From: Xiphias gladius
Lineage: Eukaryota; Chordata; Actinopteri; Istiophoriformes; Xiphiidae
Reading direction: 5' to 3'
NCBI RefSeq assembly: GCF_016859285.1
Contig: NC_053407.1
Location: 18,080,632 to 18,144,631, forward strand
DNA: 64,000 nucleotides
The notes under the pieces were generated by a model. The model was given only the letters and a program-made list of their open reading frames with translations. It did not search any database and was not told the DNA's origin. Below, piece after piece: positions 1 to 17,987 of this stretch. A program made the position numbers and the translations under genes. How positions within the stretch are numbered: position 1 is the first letter of the stretch; each line of letters starts with the position of its first letter.

Positions 1-17
1 ATTTGTTTCTAATTCAT

Positions 18-5135
<5,118 letters not shown>

Positions 5136-5204
5136 CCTGAACTAGCCAAGGTCGATGCAGCAACAGCAGCAGCACCAGCTGCAGCAGCACAGGCAGCGCC
5201 AGAG

Positions 5205-6060
5205 CTTCTTCTTCTTCGGGGTTTTACGGTTTCCATCCGTAATGTCGCATTACTGCCACCTCCTGGTGTTAATCCTCGTCAATGTCCCGCTATGCTATAT
5301 TCGTTGAATTAGTCCGTTTGCCCCTCAAATATTCAAGCAGGATTCTTCTGCCCGTCCCACTACTTCCATTTTCTAGAATACTTTTTAAAAATAATTTTTG
5401 GTCACCCTAATTTCTTTAACTGTGTTACAATTTCCAGCTTTTCCACAGTGTTTGCTGAATGAGATGACATGTACGGTTTCTACATCCTGACACTACTCGT
5501 GACGTGAATGTTTTCCTTGATTGAAACGTGTGTTATTGTTAAGATTTCTATGCCCGACTGTTATTCTCTTTCCTGTCTTTTTCCTCTGCTCCTCGCCACA
5601 CATCCCTGTTCTGTATTTAATGAAATGTCCTTTGGCTTCATGATCACAATTTTGCTGCCACTCTCGATTAATGTCCCGCTGCACTAGACCTTTTTTTTTT
5701 TTTTTTTTAATTTATTTTGACAGTCCGTGTACTTTAATATTTCAACGTGCGCAGGAATCCACATGAACATGACCTCCTCAGCTTGATTCACTAGCAGATC
5801 CTGATAATAATTCCAAACTCAGTACTTGTAAGTGCAGAAATCGAATCCCTGCAAATAAGTACCTTACTCGGGCTCCTCTGTCCAGCCCACTGTAAAGCAA
5901 CCAGTATTGCATACAACTTACACTCAAATAGTTTGGGGGGTTCTGACACAGATCTCTGCCGGATGACTGGACACTGCCACTTCTGCTCCTGTTGCATCTG
6001 TCGGTGGATACTTTAATCCATCTGTGAAAATACTTTAGTTCTATGGGGCTATAGTACTCA
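5205..6060 (-). mobile_element. Degenerate non-LTR retrotransposon 3' part with RNase H remnant
   Basis: On the minus strand the translation at about 6030-5790 shows RNase H features typical of I/jockey-type LINEs. They are a TDG active-site motif near 6016-6032 in one frame, then in a second frame LYAILVALQW and a DSISALTS segment. The change of frame and the in-frame stops show it is broken. Downstream on the same strand are a poly(A) tract (5692-5711 on plus as T) and a segment containing AGGTGGCAGTAATGCG that ends in GAAGAAGAAGAAG at about 5205-5216. I recognise that ending as the 3' end of a common fish LINE, from memory and not by database search. The element ends about 70 bp upstream of the idh3a ATG. 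The two stretches split by the poly(A) could be one element or two nested ones. Confidence 0.65.
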
Positions 6061-6299
6061 AAAACTAAAGCGCCTTGGACAGCGTTGCAGGACCACCAGC
6101 AAGTGGCGCCAGTAGACTGCTTCTGAGTGTCTACAAATCCAACCATTGGGTGACTTCTATGGATGGCTTATTTCATTCCTGAGGCGACATCATTAATACA
6201 CATATTCTTTGGCTCTGGATGTGTATGCATCAGTGTTAAAGTAGACTTTGTATATGTGAGTAAAAACAAAGATGTGAAGTACACCTTTACACCGTTATA

Positions 6300-6843
6300 A
6301 GCACTGTATTTTCCACAAGTTGGTCATACACATAATAAAATTTATGGATATAAAAAAAACAAGTAGAAAGAGCTGAAACAATCATTCAATCACATTTTTG
6401 CAAAAGTTCAACATATAAAGAAAGCACACAGCATAGGACACATTAACTCCCAAAATTATCCAGCAATGCAAAATGGAGTTTTTAATTAATTAAAACCTAT
6501 AGAAATTCTTAAGCAGCATAGCTCTCGGCATAAATGCAGGCTACGACATGGTACAAAATGCACACTGTGCAAGTAAAGACATCTTTGAACCAAACTGAGG
6601 GGTGTCAGTATGGATAAAGGCTTTCAAACCACTTTCACATATCATCCGATACCCAATGCATAGGATGCAATAAAACAAATGCCTCACACTGCAACACGGA
6701 GCATGTGTGTCTGGCAATGATACTTATCAAGCATTTGGATACAGCTTAGTAATTTGAAAAACCTACAGTACATTATTCATAGTATATCATACAAAAAAAA
6801 GTTGTTAAAATGTTGCACACAAATGTGTCCAAATTAGCCCAAC
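6300..6843 (-). other. lrrc61: Probable lrrc61 3' UTR region
   Basis: AT-rich sequence downstream of the lrrc61 stop codon with no supported exon. The only poly(A)-signal variant I see on the minus strand is ATTAAA (plus TTTAAT at 6481-6486). The 3' end is therefore a guess somewhere between about 6300 and 6480. Confidence 0.35.
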
Positions 6844-9657
6844 TCAGATGGCATACTGCTTTGGCTGCTTCTTCAGGCTCATTGATCTCTCGGTTTGTGA
6901 AATTACGTGAGTGGCTCTGTTGTTGAGGAGTCTGCATTCATGAAGAACATCTGTAGAGAATAAAATATATGACAAGGATTACATAGAATACCATACAGTA
7001 ACCACTGTGAGGTTGAGCTGACAACTGGTTAGATCACATGCAACACAGTTCTTTAAGAAACACAGCCATGCAGAGAACGTCTTACCATTGAACTGTTTAT
7101 AGGCTTCTTCAATTATGGCATTGTTTGATCTCTTTATCTCCCAGTAACTATCTTCCACCCACGGCTTGCAATCAGGGTGTTCAATAAGCTGTCCATTCTT
7201 GTATAAACCAGCTTGACATTCATGGAAAGGAAAACAAACTTATTGCTTTATCACAGCCTTTCAGTTCAATTACATTTCACTTGACCAAGAAAACATCACA
7301 GACGTGTCTGTCGGGCCAGTGGGAAATTATATGAAAGATAAATACTACATCCAACATGGTAGTCTGATGTATGGGGTGTCATAACAAGTTACAAACATTA
7401 TACTCTTGCATACTAGTTAACAAATGTACCTTTGATGGTATCATCAATGTCTTTGCATAACTGGTACAAGTCACTCCCACGTCCGACCACTCTTTCACCT
7501 ACAATTTAAACAGAAACAAATCCACAGACCTTGGGAAACATTCCCATTAATCTGAATGTTAATTCTATGCAAAAGAATAAATTAAAGAAGTATCTTACCA
7601 TCCAGCACCTTAATGTTGGGAAACATCTCTAGAACTATGGTTCTATATGATGCGTTTCTGCACACTGACACAGAGAAAGTCACTGTGAGTTCACTCTTCA
7701 ACATTTTCCATCCACTGGAAAACATTTTCCAGTCACTGGATTGTTTAAAAAAATAAAGTCACTAAAATCTACCTGGATTAGTGTAATTGTAAGTGTTGTC
7801 TTTAAAACGTATATTTTCCAGCTTCCTCAAAGACTGAAGACAATGAAGGCTCTCGATACTGTTGAAAAACAAAACAGATGAGATAATTTTACACGACCAT
7901 TTCAAAATATTGATCTTAAAAATATACTTACTAGCAGAAAAATATTTTTATGATCATCATCGATGACATATTTAATTGTTTGCATAGTATGTAAATTAAC
8001 ATTTTAATTAGTGACATATTTTCATTCTCATTCATCTAAGGTAAGCATTTGGTCAAGGGTTATATAATGATACCTGGATATGATATTACCAGCCACGTTT
8101 AAGTTCTGTAAACTGTCACAACTGTGCAGTGGCTCTGAAAATACAAAAGCAATAACATTGTACTTATTAATTTATTTATTTAAATTCAAATCTATTCCAA
8201 AATGACTGAATATGCAGCCTGGAAATAAAAATTTTATTGCTCCTGAAATCCTTACCTAAATTGGAAATCCGGTTGGCAGACAAATTGAGTACAGAAATAA
8301 GCCGAAGAGATGCTAAAGGAGCCAAATTTGTGATATTGTTTCCAGAGAGGTCCAGTCTCTCTAAATTTATACACTCCCCAATGCATCCAAGATCATGTAT
8401 GCCTAGAAGTCATTCAATAAAACATTAATAAGAAACAATTAAGCATTTTAGAATACCTAAACACTGAAATATTAATTTCATCTTACCAAGACCTCTCAAT
8501 TTGAGAAAGAGTATTGACTCCAAATCGAATTCTCCGGTACGTGACTTGAGCAGCACAGCAGTTATCTTCTCATAGTCTGTATCTGAAAGAGTCAGAGCAA
8601 TACGACTGCAGCATAACAAAGTACAGTCATTTTTCTATTCCTATACATGCAGCACAACCGCAGAATTCTTATTTGTGAGTCAGCACTGCAAAAGCAGAAC
8701 GCTGGAGGTGCCGTGTCTCTTTTGTTTACGGTGTGACAAGCTAATAACCCATGCAATCATCTCTAAATATAAAAAAAAAAACAATTCAAGCAGTCCATGT
8801 GTTTCATGTCTGGCAGCACACTGAGCTTTTCCTCTTCTAGCTCCAGAGGGAAGGGTCACAAACAGGCTGATGCGCTGTTCTGTGCAATGTTTGTGATGGT
8901 ACTGGCTCGCCAGCTGCATGCATGAATAACAACTGAGGAAGTTATATTTGGTTAAATTTCCTAAGGCAGATTCAGTCCCTATATCTAAGTGCACACGAAT
9001 AATCCTTTCATGAGCCTGCTCAAATGAAAGACTGATGCCTTGAAGAGAACAGCAGCACTGAAAGAAAAGACTCATCATGTTAACCACAGATAATAATGAT
9101 GAGTTGGTTTTTCCCAGTCCATCCTGTGACATTTTAAGATTTACCACGACACAGGCTTTATTTAGTTCACTTTATCTGTAAGTTATGTAAGGACTGGCAG
9201 ACTGGTAACTCTATCGGCACTGCACAATGGGGGGAACGGTCGTGGGTGGTATGAGTATGGCCACCAAAGGAATATCGTAAAACATATGTTAACACCTGCA
9301 GAATTAGAGGTGATAGTGTTTGGCTTAGCTTGACATTCAGCCACCAGTTGTTAGCTAATGTCGGTAGCTACCTGTATTTTAGCTTTGAGCGTCGTGAGGC
9401 AACGGCTGCGTGATTTCATGAGGATGATTCAGTAGGATGAATAGTGGGTGGGTTATGAAATGAAACGGTAATTGTTTTTTTTTTTTTCCTCTGACGATGA
9501 TACACGTAAAAATGTTGTGTAACAAACGATACGGTGTTAGCTACACCTTAGCAAAAGCCACAGCTAGCTAGCATAAGCAGCTAGTGGCTAGCATTGCGAC
9601 GTAGCAACAAGCAATCCATCACAACTTACCTTGGTCTTTATCTCGCTTAGAGTCCAT
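6844..9657 (-). CDS. lrrc61: Leucine-rich repeat-containing protein 61
   Basis: Small leucine-rich repeat protein of poorly known function. Nine coding exons on the minus strand join in frame: 9630-9657, 8487-8582, 8256-8402, 8074-8134, 7773-7858, 7599-7664, 7430-7498, 7086-7211 and 6844-6950. They give 261 aa, against 259 for human LRRC61 as I recall it. An N-terminal LLKSRTGEFDLESILFLKL block matches the family. Successive LRR units follow from about residue 40 to 130 (LERLDLSGNNITNL, ISVLNLSANRISNLE, LQNLNVAGN). After these comes the family-specific VLDGERVVGRGSDLYQLC block, then WVEDSYWE and a helical C-terminus. No signal peptide or membrane segment is seen, so it is probably intracellular. 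The first exon encodes only nine residues and is less certain than the rest. The gene is head-to-head with cib2, 1.4 kb away. Confidence 0.9.
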
Positions 9658-9659
9658 TG

Positions 9660-11076
9660 TGGGCAACTTTGCTACTTGGAAAGCTACCTATCGCAATAAA
9701 AAGCGATGATTTTAACCAATACAGTGGAAAGGGAAGGCAGTGGTTATTTTTTGGGGGGAATGTTAAATTGGCATCTGTCCCGGGGTGCAGTTAGGACAAG
9801 CTGACTAAACTGCTGTGCTTGCGGTAGCACGCAGGTGGATGTGGACGAGACGGACCTCAGTCTCCGCAGTCCAGCTCGGGATAAGCACAGAGGGAGGCGA
9901 TGCAGCGTGTTAGAGGGCGCTGGAAGAAGAAAACGTGTCCGGAAAAAAGAAAAAAGAAAAAAAAAATGCTCCACCGTTTCATAGATGTTTTCTTCCGAGC
10001 AACAGGTTCCGTGTGTCAATTAAAAGTTTCGTTCATGTTAACTTAGGGCACTGACTGAAATCATTTCTCGGGTCGGGTTCTGAAGTGGGTCTTTGCAAGT
10101 CAACGCGGAATAGCCGCAAAATTAAGTAGTAATTATACGTATTCATAAAATCAAAAGGATCATAGATAAATTAGCGTGAAACAGGCTGATCCAATCGGGG
10201 GTGAAATAACCTACTAACACACGCTATACAAATGGAGGTTCATCTGTTTGAAAAGGAGAGAGAAGACAAATTTGGAAAATGGATGAATGGAAAGTGTCTT
10301 AGGACGCTAGAATCAGACATCCATGTGTGTTCGAGTCTCTACACACTAGCGGTGGTGGAAAGTAACTTCACTACATTTCAGGTGGAAATAATTTATTCCA
10401 CCGCGTGTATGTGATAACTTAAGTTACCATACTTTCCAGATTAAAAAAAAAAAAGTTTAAAAACAAAACATACGATCAGTTTATGAAATAAGGTGCTTTA
10501 ATGAACATGAAAATTGTGCTAACATGGTAATTAAGTGACAACAACAACAACAACAACAACAACAATAATAATATTAAAGGATCTTGGCACATTTCCACCA
10601 CTGCATAATACTCCCTTTTCCTCACCCACAGTGTGTGGATAGCCTCTCCCTTACCAGCCGGTTCTAGTTTCTAATTTATTTATTTATTTACCCGAGGTCC
10701 TATTGGTGTGTCTTGACTCCTGTGGACAGCAGCCGAGGACTTAAAAGAGACCCACATCAGTTTGCACTCCTTGGACTCCGTAGGAAGCCTCCGATGGCTC
10801 CGACACAACTGGACACCGCTCTTTTACTTTTTCTTTCTCTCTTTTGTTTTGTTTTGGGGGGTTTTCGTTTTTGTTTTTGTTTTTACACATCCTAAACCCT
10901 TTGCAGTCATGGCGGAGCTCTCCCGTGAGGAACACCAATAACCCCTTTTGAAGAGTTTGCCACATCCTGTGCGGAGAGACTTTGACTCCGCGGACCCCCT
11001 AAATGTCTTTCACTGAGAAAAGGCTTCGGACGTTCAGTCTTGTGAATGTGTACAAGCGACAGATTACTTCATTAAG
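9660..11076. promoter_or_regulatory. Shared upstream region between divergent lrrc61 and cib2
   Basis: About 1.4 kb separates the two start codons, with no coding exon supported. The lrrc61-proximal part (9640-9960) is relatively GC-rich, as is the stretch before the cib2 start (about 10900-11060). Transcription starts and 5' UTRs of both genes must lie here. The middle is AT-rich and holds a (CAA)n tract at 10538-10563. No TATA box or named factor site can be assigned with confidence. Confidence 0.45.
10538..10563. repeat. (CAA)n trinucleotide microsatellite
   Basis: Uninterrupted CAA units that continue as AAT units to about 10574, in the region between lrrc61 and cib2. It is a simple repeat with no coding frame supported. 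Confidence 0.9.
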
Positions 11077-14000
11077 ATGGGCAATAAGCAAACAATATTT
11101 ACCGACGAGCAACTTGATGCCTACCAGGTAAGCCCGCCTGCCCATGGCTATACCTGCATCACGTTGGAGGATGTACTGTGTGTCCAACTCCAGGAACAGA
11201 AAAAAAATCATGTTGAAGAATAAAAGAATTAATCCTTTGTTTCTTCGTATGTAAATGGAGATTTGTTTACCTTGAGTTTATTTCAGTTAATAAAAATTGA
11301 AAACATGTTTGTGGAGGACAGTGGAGTAGAAAGCCAAGTATATGCAAAGAACTGTGCTTGTACAGCATAGTAATGCTCTGTGTTTAAAAGGCTTAGGTGC
11401 ATGCATTTTTCCACGACTTTTTATTCCTATTCCATGACTAGTATAATTATTATTATGATTATATATCACTATTTGTCTTTTTTTCTGATATTGACCTAGT
11501 CACCCCAGGCAGTGGAAACTCCGTGTGCCTTGGATTTAATGCATAAAGCAAAAAAAATACTTTTTGTGAGACAGACAGAAAAGCGAGTGGATGTTTTCAA
11601 CGGTGATCATTAGTACCGCTTGACCTCAGTATAATGGAAGTAGGTGGTACTGGATTCCCCATCAATTAGTGATGGGCAATAATCGATTACCAACTGAAGT
11701 GCCACCAGTTATGAGTCCACTGTTTAAATATTGACATAGTCCTGAAATAGGTGAGAATAGCAGGAGATCTTGATTTCATTGCAAACTGGAGGATCTAGCG
11801 TTAATTGAGTTATAATCTCAGAAGATCCGAATTTTTGTTCCCTGTGACAATAATCCAGGTTTTAATCGGAAGAAACACATCTTCATGTGCACAGGTTTAT
11901 CATGTGATTAGGTTTGGACTTAATAATTGATGCCAAGTCCGTGTGACATGCTGTGAAACTCTACTCTCAGGAGACAGTTAAGTTCTCAAGAGCCTCTCTG
12001 GTTACTCCTGCTACTCTTTAGAAGTCCCCCTTAAATACTGTTGCATTCTGTTTCTGCTTTTGTAAATTTTTTTCCCTCTTGAGTATCGATAGATCGGATT
12101 TTTTTAGGATCAAATATTTAATTTATATACATCATCAACTGAGTGTTTTTTTTTTTTTTTTTGTCCCCCAGGAAATTCAGTGCTCAAGTAGTTTAACTGT
12201 ACAAACACCACTTCAGTATCTTTCCTATGTGTAGTCTTTGCTTATATTGTATGATGGAGACAAGTAGGTAATGACATTGTGGTCAGATATTGCTTTATAT
12301 ATACTCACACACAATTCTGACTAACCCAGATATCTTCAATCGGCCTGTTTGTGCCTCGAGTAGATGCAACAGTGAAAGGGGTTCCCTGGAAATCTATGAT
12401 TTTTTTGTTAATCACATCGTCTCTGGAGCTCAGCCGGCTGCGCTCTGCTCCTATCACTCAGGAGCACGGCTCAGACAGAACGGACGCAAGGGAAAATGTA
12501 AATTGAGGTGCTCCCAGTGGGGCTGTCGGATAACGCATGCACCACCACATGCATGTCAGACAACAGCAGATCATGTTCCCCTGCCTCATCGCTCCTATTG
12601 CAAGTGGCAGGTGACAACACTCACTCGCAATCTCACAATCATCATTTAAGAGAGACCGGACGCCTCAACTAGCATGTTACAGTAAGGGTTGTCCACATGA
12701 CCTCACAGGAACCATAATGTTATTTTATGTGACTCACAGATGTGTCATCATGTGTTTTAGGCCTTTTATAGAAGATGTAAATAATCACTGTACCTTCAGC
12801 AATATGTCATATGGTGCAGTCCTTTATCAAACTTATACCTTATTTGTGTTTTGACGTGCTGTTTTTCCCTCATTGCAGGACTGTACGTTTTTCACCCGCA
12901 AAGAAATTCTGCGGTAAGTTTTGTGAAGTGTAGTGCTTGATTCTGACACCCACAGATATACTGTAGATCAGTTGCAAGCCATACATTTCAGCACTTGCTG
13001 TAACCATAAGATCATTAACATAATAATATCACCAAAATGTAGCAAGGCTGTCTTCTATTTCCCTGTTTTCCCTCCTTGTTCTATGCCATGTAGTTAAGAT
13101 GTACTTTAAGTGACCACTGATCTGGCTTGTAATACAAGCCATACTTGCATTACAAGGGCCCATATAAAAAACATTTACACTTCAGCCGGCATTTGGCTTC
13201 TGTGTACACATGTGAGCCATGTCAGGTCCTCAGAGCCGACTGCTTCCCACTTGGGGAAACCCGATGCTGAAGTTGATCTCATCGCCATGTGTTATATTTG
13301 GGCACTGGGCAAAAAGGCGAAGAAGAAAAAAATACTGGTTGTAGCTTGTAATTCTGGTGATATCATCTGACGAACAGTCTTAAGATGATGGTAGAATTGT
13401 AGAGTTAATGAATTAATTTTCATTTAACAAACAGTCCATTATCAACAGTTACTTTTTCATAATTGGATTATGAATTAACCAACACAATTGCATTTGTGTT
13501 GGTTGATCAAGAGCACAGCTTGTTTGCTTCTGATGAATGTGACTTACACAACTGAATTTAAAATGGGACTCAATTAAATGTGGTAGCAAAATGTGGGAGG
13601 TGGCATGTCTGCTGTTGCTGTGGAGGAAATACTGCATTTTGCCATAATAGGTCTAATATAATTGATATGTATCATATATGTATTTTAATCTATGCACGTA
13701 CAGTTTTTTAATCATAAAGTCATAGGTTATAACATGTAAAAGTTGTGTCAGTATCATCAAAATTCCCGTTAGAAAGCCTAAATAATGGTTTTATTAGTGT
13801 CTGTTAGTGTTTACAGATTTACCTCATGAAATGTTAAATAATACAAAGTGAAGCATATGAAGCTACAAGTGCAAAGCAAAATTAAGGAATATGGTCATTT
13901 TTAAATAGAATAAGGATACTGCAATTCATTGTTTAGTGGCTGAAACATTTCTTTGTACAGACTGACATCCTAAACAATTCTATTATCCAATACATTAATG

Positions 14001-17000
14001 ATCTTCTTATGTCTCCCCATCAGTCTCCCTCATATCCTCCTGCAGCAGCATCCATATGGTACCTAAACCTTTGAAAGTCGTGTTGACCTTTTGACGGTGG
14101 TGTTGTTTTCAGTACCACCCAACAAAGTGTCACGTTTCTACTTCTTTCGACACGTGCAAGCGCAACACTAAAAAAACGAAATAAATACGAATCTACTCTC
14201 AGTGATTGCGCCAGGTATCACGACTCACTGGGTAGCATCATTTCTCTCTTCCTGTCACTAAACCCCTGGGTGACAGCCATGAATTAAACAAATCGCTTGC
14301 TCTTCTTTTTAATGGAATTGACCAGTGATGCGCGTGTTTAGGTATCTTGTGTCAGAGCTTCTAGATGTTGGACGATAAATAGCAACTTAAAGAAATGAAA
14401 TGCAGATAGTCAAGATTGTTGCAGTATAACGTTAGATAAGGATGAAGCTTATGTGATTCCTGGCATGCAGGAATTTGGGGTCGGATTTGCTCTCGTGTGT
14501 GTGCAGCAAAGGTTTTGAAATGGTCTCTAACAACAAGGCACTTGTGTCTGCTCGTGAATCTTTCACTATCTTCTAAAAGTAGCTGTACTACCAAGAATTA
14601 GTAAAGGATTCAAATTCAGCAGATTACACAACATGCTTTTTTTGATACATTTTTTATTTAAGACATTTTTTTTTTGTTAAAAAAAAGTGCATTTTCCCCA
14701 GGTGTGCTACTTTTGCTTTCAGACAAATCAAATGTATGTGTCATTTTCTCTCCCTTTTCACTCATCAACAAATTGTGCATGTACATGTTCCCCCTCAGAA
14801 ATATTGAATTGACTTGGATTCCAAGGCCAGCAGTGGATTGGGATCTTAATTGACAATCATCAGAGGGCGTAATAGGGTCCTACACTTTATGACCTTCATA
14901 AAACCCTCCTTGTTTCTGCCCCCAGCTGCGACTGTTACACCACAGTTGTGTAACATCAAACAAGCAGGTTTCAGTGATGACCATAAGGTCACTGTTTTGA
15001 GGCCTTCGGCCATGGGTCATTTCCAGCATGAACACTAGAACTTGCTATTTCAGTGTTTTTGTATCTTCATATGTGCAAAATATTTGAAAATGAAACCTAA
15101 TGTTAATAGGCCTACTGAATATCATCAGTATTGCAATGTTTTTTTTTTCTCACGATTTGCTATTGCAATTAAAATTCAAAGAGATTTCAGAGCCAAGGAG
15201 GTCGTGGTTCATTAAAACTGCAGGTTTAGCCATTCATTTCCTGCAATGCACCAATTGAACTCCATCATTTTGACAGGTTTATTTAATTTAAGTGTAGTAA
15301 GTTCGTCCTCTAAGACCAGTGTCCCCGCTGATGGATGGCTGTGCTCTGGCAACAAAGGCTCTCCATGATAGGATTAGTTAAAGGACATCTTAAAATGGGG
15401 TCTGTAGATAAGCCATGACTTCATCATTCATTTAGCCTCCTTAAAGTTTTCCTTTTTTTTGTGTGTGTGTTCTCAACAATATTGACATAAAATTAATAAA
15501 TAAATGACATAAAATTAAAGGATTTTACAGCCCAAGAAAAAAGCGGAACATGAGAGAAAGAGAGAAAGTTAAAATTTGATTGTTCTTAGTCATCCTAACC
15601 TCTCTACAGCTCTCATGTTCTACTGTAGAGGAAATATATATATATACTAATACATATACTATATTACTTATTTATTTTCCCAATAAAACCATTTCCAGCT
15701 AGTTGCAAAATTTCTAAATGTCTGACTCCACATTGTTGTCCACCATTTTTTAATTCACTTTGTGGTCATATTTCTATTTATGTCAATTCCATAATTGTTA
15801 CACTGTATCTTTGTTTCAAGGTTGCACGGCAGATACCACGAGTTGGCGCCACATCTTGTACCAATGGACTACACCAATGATCCTGATTGCAAACTGCCTT
15901 TAGCCTTGATAGTCAACATGCCAGAGTTAAAGGTAAAAAAAATCCTTCTTTAGAGTACCTCAGTATGGTATTAGTTCTGTGTCATAACTCTTTCCACATA
16001 AATCAGACACTTTTTTACCCCTTCTTTAGGGGTAAAAAGCAGTTTGTACCAGAATTGTGTTTTCTTATTTTGGATTGTGCTATAAGGACACAAACGTGGC
16101 ACCCACTGCTCGTGTGGGCCTACACCTAATCAATACACGCACTCTCTTCTAGAGGACAGAATTGATTTTTAACCATCATCATCACAGATCTGATTGTGTG
16201 AAACAGCTTATGAAAGTTAATGTGCCATGAAATTCTCTGCCTGTCTATCCTGATAGATGCATTCCCTCCTATTTTTAAGCACCTGCCATTTGAAAAGAAC
16301 ATCCAGAAATTTTAGAAGTGGCATGCTACATCACATCACATCACATCACATCACATCACATCACATCACATCACATCACATCACATCACATCAAATCATA
16401 TCATATAACATCACATCACATCCGTATCCAACAAGGGTTTAGCACAGAGACTCATAATGTGTCCTTCCTTTGGGTATAATTGGCCCTTGCCTGTAAAACT
16501 GTCGTGCGAATGCAGGGCTGTAAGGATGGCAGGAGGAAGATGGAGAGAGTCAAGGCAGGATTGATGAGGCCTGGGCAATACACAGTCACTCAAAGTCCTC
16601 CACAGCTTCATAACCATAAAATACGTTCCTATCTTGCCGAGGACGCAGTTTTAATGAGCTGTGTTGACTCAACTGGACGGATTCAGGCTCACTGACGTGT
16701 CTTATGTTGTCCGGTTGAAAATGGCATTGCTTTAGACGGCTGTTTATATAGATGGCTACAGCGGAGCTTGAATTGAGCTCAAACATGCTAACTGTTTTCA
16801 GGACAACAGTTTTTTCTTAAATTTCTTACAGGTATAGAATTAGTGAGATTCTAAGTCTCTTTTGATGGCCTCCCCTTCAGTGAAAAAAGTTGTGTCAAAT
16901 CAGCTAATTCCCCGGGATATAAAACCCCTGGCAGCAACTTATGGTTGAGCAACAGAGGAGAAAATATTGACTTTGCCATACCGGCAAAGAGAAAGAGTCA

Positions 17001-17987
17001 GCCTTTTTCAGATGAGCTCTGTGATCAGCAGAATACATGTGACAGTTTATACCAGTTTAAATGTTAAATGTTGCTGTCCCCTTCTTCCGTAGGAAAACCC
17101 ATTTCGCAACAGGATCGTAGAGTCTTTCTCAGAGGACGGGATGGGGAATCTCAGCTTCAATGAATTTGTGGACATGTTCTCAGTCCTCAGTGAAATGGCT
17201 CCTAGAGAACTCAAGGCCATATATGCCTTTAAAATATATGGTAATGCCAAATTTCTAAAAAGATACATTTGAATTTTTCACAGAACTGTATAAAATGAAA
17301 ATTCGCAATTATTTGCTGGAACCCCTGTTACCCACAGATTTCAATGTGGATAATTATCTGTGCAAAGAGGACCTGGAAAAGACTCTGAATAAGCTGACAA
17401 AGGAGGAGTTGACTCCTGAGGAGGTGGAGCTGGTGTGTGAGAAGACCATCGAGGAGGCGGATTTGGACGGAGACAACAAACTCTCCTTTGCTGACTTTGA
17501 AAATATGATATCTAGGGCTCCTGACTTTTTAAGGTAATTCAATGTACCTTACTTAGGGTAAATAACATTTTAAGGCTGTGTGTATATAAAAGCCTGTGTT
17601 GATATATTGTTTACACCTCATTTTTTATGAAAAGCAGCGGCATTTTAAAATCAGACAATACATGCATTACCCCTCATGATGCAGCACTGTGCGCGCCGTT
17701 ACCCTGGCTACTTACAGTTGTCATTCCCCCAGATAGCAGATTATCCTTTCCATCATTTTAACTGTCACCCTAGCAACATCATTTAATCCTGATCCACCAC
17801 AATGCCCATTCATTTATATGGAAATTGCTCACCACTGTCTGTCCCCACTGAAAAGAGGAACACATCTGTTCCAGATTCCTGTGTGTTCATTCTCACATAT
17901 ACAGTAATTTAGTTGACTAGTGTTTCAATGCTTGTCCCTCATATTTTTGTCTTTTGTTTCTCCAGTACCTTCCATATACGAATCTGA
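11077..17987 (+). CDS. cib2: Calcium and integrin-binding family member 2
   Basis: EF-hand protein that in vertebrates binds TMC channel subunits in the hair-cell mechanotransduction complex and also binds integrin tails. Six plus-strand coding exons join in frame: 11077-11127, 12879-12913, 15821-15932, 17093-17240, 17338-17533 and 17966-17987. They give 187 aa, the human length. It starts MGNKQTIFT, with Gly2 in N-myristoylation context, and ends STFHIRI, the family C-terminus. The two C-terminal EF loops are [12 protein letters not shown] (116-127) and [12 protein letters not shown] (157-168). The N-terminal EF-like halves lack full calcium ligands, as usual in CIBs. CIB3 is the close alternative; synteny with idh3a, sh2d7 and tbc1d2b decides for CIB2. 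Intron 2 (2.9 kb) is the largest. Confidence 0.96.
12410..12620. other. GC-richer block in cib2 intron 1
   Basis: A 200 bp block clearly richer in G+C than the surrounding intron. It has several short palindromic words (CATGCACCACCACATGCATG) but no splice-flanked reading frame. It could be a conserved non-coding element or a chance composition change; conservation cannot be judged from one sequence. Confidence 0.25.
16328..16420. repeat. (ACATC)n pentanucleotide tandem repeat
   Basis: About 13 perfect ACATC units (16328-16394), followed by a degraded part with ATAT and AACAT variants to about 16420. It lies in cib2 intron 3. It has no spacers and is not a CRISPR-like array. Confidence 0.95.

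Noticed and set aside
5778-6146. A small functional gene at 5778-6146 on the minus strand
   Set aside because: RNase H motifs are spread over different frames with stops; it is a retrotransposon remnant.
16328-16420. CRISPR-like regular array
   Set aside because: It is a 5-base tandem repeat with no spacers, in a vertebrate intron.
11077-17987. Assignment as cib3 instead of cib2
   Set aside because: Some residues resemble CIB3, but the flanking genes idh3a, sh2d7 and tbc1d2b are the CIB2 neighbours in human.
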